This document shows, piece after piece, positions 27,647 to 36,207 of a stretch of 64,000 nt of DNA. The stretch's first letter is position 1. Every line of letters begins with the position of its first letter. Below the pieces are notes generated by a model that saw nothing but the letters and a program-made list of their open reading frames with translations, did no database searches and had not been told where the DNA came from. Made by a program: the position numbers and the translations under genes. Where the stretch lies: the NCBI RefSeq assembly GCF_030503875.2, contig NZ_CP129968.2, positions 434,001 to 498,000 on the forward strand. Reading direction: 5' to 3'. This DNA is from Marivirga arenosa (lineage in GTDB: Bacteria; Bacteroidota; Bacteroidia; Cytophagales; Cyclobacteriaceae).

Positions 27647-28608
27647 ATGAAATCGTTTGATTTAGTTTTTTGAGGAATTAATAGACTCAAAAGAATTGAC
27701 AATAATAAGGTTGAGAAAATAACCGTAAAGGAGGCGAATGTATTGATATGGATGTGGAAAATTTCCAATAACATTTTAGCCCCAATAAAAATCAGGATGA
27801 ATGATAGTCCTTTTTGTAGCAAGTAAAATCTATCTATTATACCAGCAAGTAAAAAGAACTTTGCCCTTAAACCTAGAATAGCAAAAATGTTCGAGGTATA
27901 AAGAATGAATTCATTCTGGGATATAGCAAATACTGCTGGAATAGAATCCACAGCAAAAATCAAATCAGTTGATTCTACTAAAAGAATGACCAAAAACAAT
28001 GGAGTGAACAAAATTGCTCTGCCTCTTCTAATTATAAATTTACCACTAAAATTACCTTTTGTAATACGTAAGTATTTTCTGGCAAATTGGATTATCAAAT
28101 TCTTTTCTGGATCTAGATCGTCTTCTTCTTTTGAAAAGAATATTTTAATTCCACTGTAAACCAGGAATGCGCCAAATATATATAGAATCCAATGGAATTG
28201 ATTTACTAAAAATGCTCCTAGAAAAATAAAAATTGCTCTAAATATGATGGCCCCTAAAACACCCCAAAATAAAATTTTATGATAATAGGTATCATCTACT
28301 TTGAAATATCTTAAAATTAGTAAGATGACGAAAATATTGTCAACAGAAAGTGCATATTCTGCAACATATGCAGAAAAGAATTCTAACATAACAACGGTAC
28401 CGCCATAAAATCTGTAGATCAAATATCCAAAAGCGATAGAGATTACCACCCAAAAAACAGATTGATAAGCAGCAGACTTGAGCGATACTTTTTTGGCTTT
28501 CTTATTAAAGAAGCCCAAGTCAAAGATTAGGAAAATAATAATAACAACTGCAAAAACCGTATAAAGGATGTGTTCAGTGTTATTAAAGAATTCCAGAATG
28601 CTGTTCAT
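27643..28608 (-). CDS. TerC/Alx-family integral membrane protein
   Basis: A 321-residue protein with about nine membrane helices. The conserved TerC core motif AEYALSVDNIFVILLIL (acidic residues in the membrane near 82-98) is followed by LVESTDLIFAVDSIPAVFAIS, with a second acidic-in-membrane motif. TerC/Alx/MeeF-type proteins take part in tellurite resistance and in Mn2+ export or metalation of exported enzymes; the substrate here is not known. The 279-bp upstream region contains no yybP-ykoY riboswitch I can recognise. It converges with the TerB-like protein gene, sharing 4 bp. Confidence 0.92.
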   Translation of the reverse strand: MNSILEFFNNTEHILYTVFAVVIIIFLIFDLGFFNKKAKKVSLKSAAYQSVFWVVISIAFGYLIYRFYGGTVVMLEFFSAYVAEYALSVDNIFVILLILRYFKVDDTYYHKILFWGVLGAIIFRAIFIFLGAFLVNQFHWILYIFGAFLVYSGIKIFFSKEEDDLDPEKNLIIQFARKYLRITKGNFSGKFIIRRGRAILFTPLFLVILLVESTDLIFAVDSIPAVFAISQNEFILYTSNIFAILGLRAKFFLLAGIIDRFYLLQKGLSFILIFIGAKMLLEIFHIHINTFASFTVIFSTLLLSILLSLLIPQKTKSNDFI

Positions 28609-28838
28609 AAAAAATTTTATCCCCCAAATGAATCTGCAAGTTATATTATTTGTAACTTTTTATTAAATATTATAAAGAAAATAATTAGTTTTTGGTCGAA
28701 ATGTTTGATTTTTAGTCGTATGAGGTCTTATAAAATACTGTTGTAGATGTAAGGTTTTAATTTTTATTCTACAAATAAAGGTGGAGTCTTTAGATTAGTT
28801 GACATTTTATTGGGATAAAAGTGTATTTTAATAAGATA

Positions 28839-28865
28839 AAAGCAGATTAAAGTTTAATCTGCTTT
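28839..28865 (-). terminator. hairpin terminator after the collagen-like lipoprotein gene
   Basis: AAAGCAGATTAAA (28839-28851) and TTTAATCTGCTTT (28853-28865) form a perfect 13-bp inverted repeat around a single G; a realistic loop opens the AT centre. It lies 23 bp after the stop of the minus-strand gene at 28888, and the minus-strand exit is T-rich. Confidence 0.72.
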
Positions 28866-28887
28866 AAGGGGATTTTACATAAATTAA

Positions 28888-29457
28888 TTATTTAACTGTT
28901 TTAACATCTTCTTCGGAGAGGCCATAATATTCAATCACTTCATGGTAATTGGTGAAATCAACTGAATCTGCTACTCTACCATTTGTAAATTGACCAGGAA
29001 CAACTACTACTCTAGCTTTCCAATCATCAGTGTAGGATGCACCTAATTCATTAAGGTTAAAATTAGCATCTAAGAATAAATTCACATCGAATATGGTGAA
29101 ATCGTAATTGTAAATTAAGGTACCGAATTTAGTGAATTCTGTTTGTGGAAGCGCTCTCCAAATATTATCGCCTTCTTCTGTTTGACCATAAAGGAAATAA
29201 ACGTGGGCAACATCAGAATCTAACATTACAAAATCACCCGGGAAATCTAAAAAAACACTATATTCATTTGAAGCTGAGAAGGTAATAAGTTCATATTCGA
29301 ATACAAAAGCTTCTTGGCCGTCTTGCCCATCCTGTCCAGCAGGTCCTCGAGGTCCGGCAGGTCCTTGTGGTCCAGGGGCTCCATCTTGTCCATTAAAAGT
29401 GCAGCTTCCTAAAAAGAGAAATCCTAATGCGAATATTATGTAGAATAGATTTTTCAT
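28888..29457 (-). CDS. lipoprotein with short collagen-like Gly-X-Y tract
   Basis: About 189 residues: signal peptide MKNLFYIIFALGFLFLGSC with lipobox LGSC, then seven to nine Gly-X-Y triplets (GAPGPQGPAGPRGPAG and two GQD units) and a beta-rich C-terminal domain (FVFEYELITFSASNEYSVFLDF). Collagen-like tracts of this size are common in Bacteroidota lipoproteins but rarely studied. They may trimerise or act as a surface spacer (inference). I chose ATG 29457; the frame is open to 29508. The 5' leader contains a perfect 7-bp hairpin (TTGGTTA/TAACCAA, 29474-29491). A terminator follows. Confidence 0.85.
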   Translation of the reverse strand: MKNLFYIIFALGFLFLGSCTFNGQDGAPGPQGPAGPRGPAGQDGQDGQEAFVFEYELITFSASNEYSVFLDFPGDFVMLDSDVAHVYFLYGQTEEGDNIWRALPQTEFTKFGTLIYNYDFTIFDVNLFLDANFNLNELGASYTDDWKARVVVVPGQFTNGRVADSVDFTNYHEVIEYYGLSEEDVKTVK

Positions 29458-29473
29458 AGCTTTAAATTTTTGA

Positions 29474-29491
29474 TTGGTTAAAACTAACCAA
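29474..29491. promoter_or_regulatory. hairpin or operator just upstream of the collagen-like gene
   Basis: TTGGTTA (29474-29480) and TAACCAA (29485-29491) with loop AAAC lie 17 bp upstream of the minus-strand start codon. This could be a transcript hairpin or a dyad operator; no consensus is recognised. Confidence 0.4.
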
Positions 29492-29546
29492 AAAATATGC
29501 CAAAGCATTGGTAAATCCTCAAACCATGACTTTATGGAACCCTAAA

Positions 29547-29666
29547 TTAACTGTTTAGGAAGGTTTTGATTAAGGCACCTATAAACAAAAGAAAAAAGAT
29601 AGCACCTTTAATGATATTATCGTTTATCCTTGAATTCTTCAACAATCGGAATACATTGTAAATCAT
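29547..29666 (-). CDS. candidate small membrane protein, 39 residues
   Basis: A minus-strand ORF with ATG at 29666 encodes 39 residues beginning MIYNVFRLLKNSRINDN and ending in one hydrophobic helix (IIKGAIFFLLFIGALIKTFL). Basic residues precede the helix, as in many small Bacteroidota membrane proteins. The same frame stays open for another 23 codons upstream, without an ATG. Support is the amino-acid pattern only, so it may be a chance ORF in the 465-bp gap between the ABC exporter and the collagen-like lipoprotein. Confidence 0.35.
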   Translation of the reverse strand: MIYNVFRLLKNSRINDNIIKGAIFFLLFIGALIKTFLNS

Positions 29667-29922
29667 GTAGTAAATATAATTTGAAGCATTGTAAGTTGCT
29701 AAAGCCTTATTTTTAGGAGGAGTAATATTTGAGTATTATTAATTAATTGTTTTAAAATACTTCAAATATGTTTGAGAAACATACAGTTGATGAAATGTTA
29801 ATTAGGCTTTATTTGAGCATTTTTAATGCTACTAATAAAATAGAAAGCTTAAATACCTCTATATTTTTATAGGAAGATTAATCAAATACTACATGCGTAA
29901 AATTGAATATGAATTGCTGCAA

Positions 29923-31671
29923 TCAAATTCTAGCTTGGTAGGTATAGAGGTCGAAATATCTCCCTTTTTTATCAATAAGTTCATTGTGTTTACCTCTTTC
30001 TACAATTTCACCATCCTCAATTACCAATATTTGATCCGCTTGTCTGATAGTGCTTAGTCTGTGCGCAATTACAAATGTCGTTTTACCTTTCATCAACTCT
30101 TTCAAACTCGATTGAATAAAGTTTTCACTTTCAGTATCCAAGTTGGATGTGGCCTCATCTAAAATCAATATTTTAGGATTTGCTAGAATAGCTCTGGCAA
30201 TTGCTATTCTTTGTTGCTGGCCACCTGATAATTTCACACCTCTTTCTCCAATTTGCGTATCGAGTCCGGCCTCAAATTTATCTGTGAATTGGTTTACATA
30301 TGCTGAATTAACAGCATTTAGAAGTTCTTCTTCTGATGCATTAGGTCTTGGAAATAAAATATTTTCTCTAATAGTTCCTTCAAAAAGAAAGTCTTCCTGC
30401 AGAACTACACCTAATTTGCTTCTATAGCTTTCTAAAGTTAGTTCTTCCAGATCGTATCCATCTACTAATATTTTCCCTGAATCTGGATTTAAGAATGAAG
30501 AAACCAAACCTGAAATCGTACTTTTTCCAGATCCTGAGGTCCCAACAAAGGCAGTTACAGAGCCTGGTTTAGCCTCAAACGAGATATTTTTAACTACATC
30601 TTTATTTTCCTCATAAGCAAAAGAAACGTCTTCAAATTTGACGTGTCCTTTTAACTCTTTAAGCTCAATTTTTCTATTAGGATTATCGGTTTCAACAGGG
30701 GTGTTCATGATTTCTTCAGTTCGATCCAAACCTGCAAATGCTTCTGTGAGCTGACTTCCGATATTACTCATTTGTACTATCGGTGCAATCATAAAACCTA
30801 AATAGAGAGTAAATGCTAGAAAATCACCAAAAGTAAGCTGTTCCTTCATAATCATCCAGCCACCAATTCCCATAATTCCCGCTGATGCTAATCCTAATAA
30901 TAAGGTAGCAGAACTAGTGATTAAACTGGTAGCGGTTAAACTAGATTTAATATTTTTGAATAATCTATCCACCCCTTCTGCAAAAACTCGAATTTCCTGT
31001 AGCTCTGCGTTAAATCCTTTTATGACTCTTATGCCCCCTAAAGTTTCTGTTAAGCGTCCTGTAACATCAGCATTTATTTTACCTCTTTCTCTAAAGATTG
31101 GCCTGATTCTTCCAAATGCTTTAAGTGAGATGAATCCAAAAATAGCTACCGGAACTAATACATAGACCGTCATTAATGGACTAATCGTTATTAAAATTAT
31201 AAGGCAAACTATTGAAGTTAGGATTCCACCTACCATTTGAGCTAAACCTGTGCCGACTAAATTTCTTACTCCTTCCACATCCGTCATTATTCTGGAAACG
31301 AGCTCTCCAGTTTTAGCATTATCAAAGTACCGGATAGGAAGTTTTAGGATGTGGGCTTGTACTTTAGATCTTAATTGGGCAATTAAATTTTGCGCTTCTA
31401 CACTTAATATTTGAGTTAGAGCAAAGGAAGTAACAGATTGTATAACCAAAGCTCCTACTACTGCAAAAATCAGCCATTTTAACATCTCTAAATCGCCATT
31501 CGGAACAATTTCATCCACCAGAATTTTACTAGATCCTGGTAAAACAAGAGATGCTGCTCTACTGATAATAATTAGTACGAGGCCTACGAGAATATATTTT
31601 CTTCTTGGCCATATAATAGTTTTGAAAGCCTTGCTTAAGCTTGCTTTTGAAGATTTGTCTTGCCTTGCCAT
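29923..31671 (-). CDS. ABC transporter, fused permease/ATPase (MsbA/BmrA type)
   Basis: A 582-residue half-transporter with six membrane helices and an ATPase domain: Walker A FVGTSGSGKST, Q-loop GVVLQEDFLF, signature LSGGQQQRIAIARAIL, Walker B ILILDEATSNLD and His-switch FVIAHRLS. It is related to the exporter at 20160 but distinct. It is 55 bp from the end of the rfbA gene, and the three minus-strand genes (exporter, rfbA, rfbB) run in one direction, so a role in exporting a surface glycan or lipid precursor is plausible (inference). Its substrate cannot be inferred from sequence. Confidence 0.92.
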   Translation of the reverse strand: MARQDKSSKASLSKAFKTIIWPRRKYILVGLVLIIISRAASLVLPGSSKILVDEIVPNGDLEMLKWLIFAVVGALVIQSVTSFALTQILSVEAQNLIAQLRSKVQAHILKLPIRYFDNAKTGELVSRIMTDVEGVRNLVGTGLAQMVGGILTSIVCLIILITISPLMTVYVLVPVAIFGFISLKAFGRIRPIFRERGKINADVTGRLTETLGGIRVIKGFNAELQEIRVFAEGVDRLFKNIKSSLTATSLITSSATLLLGLASAGIMGIGGWMIMKEQLTFGDFLAFTLYLGFMIAPIVQMSNIGSQLTEAFAGLDRTEEIMNTPVETDNPNRKIELKELKGHVKFEDVSFAYEENKDVVKNISFEAKPGSVTAFVGTSGSGKSTISGLVSSFLNPDSGKILVDGYDLEELTLESYRSKLGVVLQEDFLFEGTIRENILFPRPNASEEELLNAVNSAYVNQFTDKFEAGLDTQIGERGVKLSGGQQQRIAIARAILANPKILILDEATSNLDTESENFIQSSLKELMKGKTTFVIAHRLSTIRQADQILVIEDGEIVERGKHNELIDKKGRYFDLYTYQARI

Positions 31672-31726
31672 AAATTATTAGAGGAAGCGATTAGAAACGA
31701 TAATTGCAATTAAAAGGTTTTAGTGA

Positions 31727-32596
31727 TTATCGTATTTGATTGGGTAATTTAAGCAAATACTTCCCATAACCACTTTTCACTAGAGGTTCAGCTATTTCTT
31801 CTAGTTGCTTACTGTTAATATACCCCATTCTAAACGCTACTTCTTCGATACAGCCAATTTTCATTCCTTGGCGCTCTTCAATTACCCTTACAAATTCAGA
31901 AGCTTGCATCAGAGAAGAGAATGTTCCAGTATCTAACCAAGCTGTACCTCTATTTAATACGCTTACTTCTAACGTTCCTTCTGCTAAATATTTTTTATTT
32001 ATATCTGTGATTTCAAGCTCACCTCTAGGACTGGGCTTAATGTTTTTAGCAATTTCGACCACACTATTATTGTAGAAATAAATGCCAGGTACAGCATAGG
32101 ATGATTTTGGTTTCTTAGGCTTTTCTTCAATTGAAATAGCTTTACCCTCATTGTCAAATTCCACTACCCCATACCTCTCAGGATCATGAACATGATAAGC
32201 GTAAACTATTCCTCCTTTGGGTTGAGTATTGGATTGTAATAATTTGGACATACCTGAACCATAGAAAATGTTATCTCCTAAAATTAAGGCCACATCTTCA
32301 TTTCCAATAAACTCTTCTCCAATTATGAAAGCTTGAGCTAAGCCCTCCGGCCTTTCCTGAACTGCATATTCAAATTTACATCCTAATTTTGAGCCATCGC
32401 CCAATAATTGTTTGAAGAGTCCCGTATGTTCAGGAGTTGAAATGATTAGAATATCTTTTATACCAGCTAACATTAAGGTTGAAAGTGGGTAATAGATCAT
32501 CGGTTTGTCATATACAGGCATTAATTGTTTGCTTAATGCAATGGTTAATGGATGTAAACGAGTACCCGAACCACCAGCTAATATAATTCCTTTCAT
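31727..32596 (-). CDS. rfbA: glucose-1-phosphate thymidylyltransferase
   Basis: A 289-residue nucleotidyltransferase of the usual length. The N-terminal [18 protein letters not shown] is the nucleotide-binding signature, [20 protein letters not shown] carries the Lys of the active site, and [20 protein letters not shown] and [20 protein letters not shown] complete the family pattern. It makes dTDP-glucose from dTTP and glucose 1-phosphate, step one of the dTDP-rhamnose and other deoxysugar pathways. rfbB is upstream on the same strand. The gap between them holds unusual 7-nt repeats. The pathway needs rfbC (present, 34908) and rfbD (not seen here). Confidence 0.95.
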   Translation of the reverse strand: MKGIILAGGSGTRLHPLTIALSKQLMPVYDKPMIYYPLSTLMLAGIKDILIISTPEHTGLFKQLLGDGSKLGCKFEYAVQERPEGLAQAFIIGEEFIGNEDVALILGDNIFYGSGMSKLLQSNTQPKGGIVYAYHVHDPERYGVVEFDNEGKAISIEEKPKKPKSSYAVPGIYFYNNSVVEIAKNIKPSPRGELEITDINKKYLAEGTLEVSVLNRGTAWLDTGTFSSLMQASEFVRVIEERQGMKIGCIEEVAFRMGYINSKQLEEIAEPLVKSGYGKYLLKLPNQIR

Positions 32597-32612
32597 AATT
32601 AAGATTTTTAGA

Positions 32613-32695
32613 GTCTAGAATCTAGATTCTAGACAGTTTTAGTAGAGCTTTTATTTTAGTTTAATTTTCTAGATTCTAATATCTTGGTTCTAGTC
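32613..32695. repeat. 7-nt periodic TCTAGAN tracts between rfbA and rfbB
   Basis: Tract 1 (32613-32634) is three heptads, TCTAGAA, TCTAGAT and TCTAGAC, forming a perfect 22-bp palindrome with the flanking G. Tract 2 (32668-32695) is a degraded series in the same 7-nt phase: TCTAGAT, TCTAATA, TCTTGGT, TCTAGTC. The last heptad covers the rfbB stop codon. Confidence 0.7.
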
Positions 32696-33745
32696 TCTTT
32701 TGTCATACATTTCATCATAATATCGTTGGTAATCACCTGAAGTTACATTTTTCAGCCATTCTTCATTTTCTAGATACCAATCGATTGTTTTGGATATACC
32801 TTCTTCAAATTGTAAACTAGGTTTCCAACCCAATTCTTTGGTGATTTTTGTAGCATCAATGGCATATCTTAAATCATGGCCTGCCCTGTCGGTAACATAT
32901 GTTATAAGCTTTTCAGAAGTTCCAGCTTCACGACCAAGTTTTTCATCCATTGTTTTACAGATGACTTTAATTAGATCAATATTTTTCCATTCATTAAAAC
33001 CACCAATATTATACGTTTCCCCAGTCCTACCTTTATGATAAACATCATCAATTGCTCTGGCATGATCCACCACATATAACCAATCCCGAATATTTTCTCC
33101 TTTACCATAAACGGGCAATGGTTTATTATTTTGAATATTATTAATGAAAAGTGGAATCAGTTTCTCAGGAAATTGATTGGGTCCATAATTATTAGAGCAA
33201 TTACTGATTATAATAGGTAGGTTATAAGTGTTAGCATAAGCTCTGATAAAATGATCAGACCCTGCTTTAGAAGCAGAGTATGGTGATTTTGGATCGTAGG
33301 CTGTAGTTTCGGTGAAGAACCCTCCGTTATCTAATGAACCATAAACTTCATCAGTAGAAACGTGGTAGAACCTTTTATTGTCAAAATGATCTTTCCATAT
33401 TTCTTTAGCAGCATTCAATAAGGTAACAGTTCCGAAGATATTGGTTTTTAAAAATTCTAAAGGATTTGAAATTGATCTGTCAACATGAGATTCAGCAGCA
33501 AGATGAATTACCCCATCAAAATCATATTTTTTAAATAAATCGAAGATGTAGTTCTCATTGGTTATATCTCCTTTTTCAAAAACATAATTTGACTTTTGGT
33601 CAATATCTTTAAGATTTTCAAGATTACCTGCATAGGTTAATGCATCCAGGTTAATAATCTTATAATCTGGATATTTGTTGACAAACAACCTAACTACATG
33701 TGATCCGATGAATCCTGCCCCGCCTGTTATTAATAAAGTTTTCAA
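32690..33745 (-). CDS. rfbB: dTDP-glucose 4,6-dehydratase
   Basis: A 351-residue extended short-chain dehydrogenase. The Rossmann motif TGGAGFIGSHVVR is at the N-terminus, the catalytic Tyr/Lys pair is in PYSASKAGSDHF (YxxxK), and VIHLAAESHVDRSI and STDEVYGSL are diagnostic of RmlB. It converts dTDP-glucose to dTDP-4-keto-6-deoxyglucose with bound NAD. It starts the minus-strand run rfbB-rfbA-ABC exporter and is divergent from the Wzz-like gene. The C-terminus (YDEMYDKRD) is complete, ending inside a repeat tract. Confidence 0.95.
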   Translation of the reverse strand: MKTLLITGGAGFIGSHVVRLFVNKYPDYKIINLDALTYAGNLENLKDIDQKSNYVFEKGDITNENYIFDLFKKYDFDGVIHLAAESHVDRSISNPLEFLKTNIFGTVTLLNAAKEIWKDHFDNKRFYHVSTDEVYGSLDNGGFFTETTAYDPKSPYSASKAGSDHFIRAYANTYNLPIIISNCSNNYGPNQFPEKLIPLFINNIQNNKPLPVYGKGENIRDWLYVVDHARAIDDVYHKGRTGETYNIGGFNEWKNIDLIKVICKTMDEKLGREAGTSEKLITYVTDRAGHDLRYAIDATKITKELGWKPSLQFEEGISKTIDWYLENEEWLKNVTSGDYQRYYDEMYDKRD

Positions 33746-33857
33746 TATTTCCTTCTGCTTTAATTATATCCAAAATTAAATAATATAGTATTCATTGCAA
33801 TTTTTATTTCTATAGTTATTAATTCTTCTGTTTATTTGTAAAAATTTTAATTTTATT

Positions 33858-34904
33858 ATGTCAGAAGAACATAAAAATCAACAGACTAGTAACAATTCAG
33901 ACGAAATTGACTTAAGGGAATTGTTTTCCGCAATTGGAAACTTCTTTAAAAACATCTTTCTAGGTTTTATAATGCTAATTGTGAAATTTAGAAACGCCAC
34001 ATTAAAGCATATTAAAATTATTATTGTTTTTGGCGTTTTGGGTGGCTTTGTAGGTATCGCTTTAAACTACTACTTGCCTGATTATTATAGTAGTTATATG
34101 TTAATCAACTCTAAGCATTCAAGCGGTAGGTTAATGGAAAACTCTGTGGATAAACTTCAGCAACTTTCATCAGAAGGGAATTATATTCAATTAGCAAAAA
34201 TTCTAGATATTGATACAGTTCAAGCGAAAAATTTAAAAGGATTCCGTTATGAACCATTTGTTTCAGAAGAAGAAATTGTGGAATTAGAGGTTTTGAAGGA
34301 ACAGCTTAAAGGTTCAATTGATGATGAAGAAACCATTAATCGCTTTGTTGAAAAATTAAAGATTGATAATAAGTCTACCTATAAAATTTTTGTGGAGGTA
34401 TTCAATAATGACGGATTAGCAGAATTGGAGCAGCCATTAGTTAACTATTTTAGAGAAAATGAATATGTGTCTAAAAGGTTAGAAATTGAAAAGGAAAATT
34501 TAAAAGATAGAGCTCAAAATTTAAGAGAGGAATTAGCAAGGTTAGATAGCCTAAAGAAAATTCTAATGAATAGCTACAGCAATCTTTTTTCTGATAAGGC
34601 AAAATCAGGAAGTAATAATGTAATTCTTGGAGATGAAAAGGTTGATCCGATCTCCATTTTTGAGGAAAGCAAAATTCAATATAGAGAATTACAAAGAATT
34701 GAAGAGGATATTTATTTAATGCCTAGTTTTGAATTAATTGATGGATTTACAGTGTTTTCAAAACCAGAAAGTCCAAGTTTGATTAAATTAGGATTTTACT
34801 CAGGCTTAGTTGGTTTGGGTATAGCCTACATCATCATTATGCTGATCAGCTTTAATAAATACTTAAATAAAGTAGAAGAAGATAATAAAAGACAAGCGGC
34901 CTAA
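33858..34904 (+). CDS. Wzz-like polysaccharide chain-length determinant protein
   Basis: A 348-residue inner-membrane protein with two helices bracketing a periplasmic domain: TM1 about residues 55-72 (IIIVFGVLGGFVGIALNYYL) and TM2 about 313-331 (LIKLGFYSGLVGLGIAYIIIM). The loop is coiled-coil rich (LEIEKENLKDRAQNLREELARLDSLKKIL). The pattern matches Wzz/GumC-type (PF02706-like) proteins that set polymer length in Wzy-dependent surface glycan export. The long acidic N-terminal cytoplasmic segment (about 50 residues) has no kinase motifs. It sits between dTDP-sugar genes, which supports the call. Confidence 0.75.
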   Translation: MSEEHKNQQTSNNSDEIDLRELFSAIGNFFKNIFLGFIMLIVKFRNATLKHIKIIIVFGVLGGFVGIALNYYLPDYYSSYMLINSKHSSGRLMENSVDKLQQLSSEGNYIQLAKILDIDTVQAKNLKGFRYEPFVSEEEIVELEVLKEQLKGSIDDEETINRFVEKLKIDNKSTYKIFVEVFNNDGLAELEQPLVNYFRENEYVSKRLEIEKENLKDRAQNLREELARLDSLKKILMNSYSNLFSDKAKSGSNNVILGDEKVDPISIFEESKIQYRELQRIEEDIYLMPSFELIDGFTVFSKPESPSLIKLGFYSGLVGLGIAYIIIMLISFNKYLNKVEEDNKRQAA

Positions 34905-34907
34905 AAT

Positions 34908-35459
34908 TTAAAAAGGAGAGTCAAAAGATTCATAAAGTTGATTTTTTAAATCTTTATCTGAGATAATCATTTTATCTGCTTCAACTTTCCAGTCAATATT
35001 TAAAGAGGTATCATTAAACATGATGCCTCTTTCATTTTCTGGGCTGTAATAATTATCACACTTATAAAAGAATTCAGCTTCCTCACTTAATACGGCAATA
35101 CCGTGTGCAAAGCCTCTTGGAATAAATAATTGCTTCTTATTATCAGCGGAAAGGGTAATAGAAAATGACTTTCCATAAGTTGGTTTATCTTTTCGTAAAT
35201 CCACTACAACGTCTAAAACCTTACCATTTAAAACTCTTACAAGCTTAGCTTGAGCCATGGGTGGAACCTGCATATGTAAACCACGAATTACACCATAAAC
35301 AGAACAAGATTGGTTATCTTGAACAAATTCGCAATCTATACCCGTAGCCTCTCTAAATTTTTTCTGATGAAAACTTTCAAAGAAATAGCCTCTTTCATCT
35401 TCAAAAACTTTTGGGCTAATAACATATAAATCATCGAATTCTGTTGGTGTAATTTCCAT
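34908..35459 (-). CDS. rfbC: dTDP-4-dehydrorhamnose 3,5-epimerase
   Basis: A 183-residue cupin-fold enzyme. Family motifs: MEITPTEFDDLYVISPKVFEDERGYFFESF at the N-terminus, QDNQSCSVYGVIRGLHMQVPP with the catalytic His (RGLH), AKLVRVLNGKVLDVVVDLR, and the Asp/Tyr region FIPRGFAHGIAVLSE. It epimerises C3 and C5 of dTDP-4-keto-6-deoxyglucose on the way to dTDP-L-rhamnose. I chose ATG 35459; a TTG at 35477 adds six residues that do not fit. It converges with the Wzz-like gene, and the two stops are only 3 bp apart. rfbD is not in the window. Confidence 0.94.
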   Translation of the reverse strand: MEITPTEFDDLYVISPKVFEDERGYFFESFHQKKFREATGIDCEFVQDNQSCSVYGVIRGLHMQVPPMAQAKLVRVLNGKVLDVVVDLRKDKPTYGKSFSITLSADNKKQLFIPRGFAHGIAVLSEEAEFFYKCDNYYSPENERGIMFNDTSLNIDWKVEADKMIISDKDLKNQLYESFDSPF

Positions 35460-35538
35460 GCTAAAATTTTTATACAAATAAAGTATATCATTTTCTTTTT
35501 ACCATGTCATATTAGGCTTTATATATTAAATTTGCACC

Positions 35539-36204
35539 GTGATTAGCCAAGCAATATCAATATTTAAAAAGGAAGTTAAGCTAGAATGGAGAAATAAAAC
35601 TGCATTTAATGGCATATTACTTTATTTGGTTAGCACTATATTTATTTGTTATCTAAGCTTTAATGTAAGAACTGGTCAACTTCAAGTATTAACATGGAAT
35701 GCACTTTTCTGGATCATTATTGTTTTTGCAAATATAAATGGAGTAGCAAAAAGTTTTCTTCAAGAAGGTGAAGGTAGGATGTTGTATTACTATACATTAT
35801 GTAAACCACATGTTATTTTAAGTGGTAAACTTCTTTTTAATATACTATTATCTGTGATCATATCCTTAGTTGGTTTTACGGTTTATGCTTTCATATTAGG
35901 AAACCCAGTTAATAATTACACATTCTTTTTGTTAACAATACTTTTTGCTTCTATTGGCTTTTCAGCAGTGTTGACCTTGGTTTCAGGAATAGTTTCCAAA
36001 GCAAATAATAGTACTGCTTTAATGTCAATATTAAGCTTCCCAATATTGCTTCCTATATTACTGATGTCTGTTAGGTTAACCAAGAATGCGATTGATGGAA
36101 TTAATATTGGTATCATGAGTGACAAACTGTTTACATTAATTTCCGTAGATGCTATTGTCTTAGCTACGGCTTATATTTTGTTTCCTTTTATCTGGAGAAA
36201 TTAA
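35539..36204 (+). CDS. ccmB: heme exporter protein CcmB
   Basis: A 221-residue membrane protein with about six helices. The N-terminal ISIFKKEVKLEWRNKTAFNGILLY matches CcmB (KExxxEWR). It is the permease partner of the ATPase CcmA in the CcmAB heme-handling complex of cytochrome c maturation system I. The start is a GTG (35539); no ATG exists near it in the frame. A -7 element (TAAATTTG) ends 5 bp upstream of this GTG, so the transcript may be nearly leaderless. The gene opens the ccmB-C-D-E-F run; ccmA is not here. Confidence 0.9.
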   Translation: MISQAISIFKKEVKLEWRNKTAFNGILLYLVSTIFICYLSFNVRTGQLQVLTWNALFWIIIVFANINGVAKSFLQEGEGRMLYYYTLCKPHVILSGKLLFNILLSVIISLVGFTVYAFILGNPVNNYTFFLLTILFASIGFSAVLTLVSGIVSKANNSTALMSILSFPILLPILLMSVRLTKNAIDGINIGIMSDKLFTLISVDAIVLATAYILFPFIWRN

Positions 36205-36207
36205 GAA

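Noticed and set aside
28609..28887. Mn2+ (yybP-ykoY) riboswitch upstream of terC
   Set aside because: No paired conserved loops or characteristic helix were recognised in the AT-rich leader.
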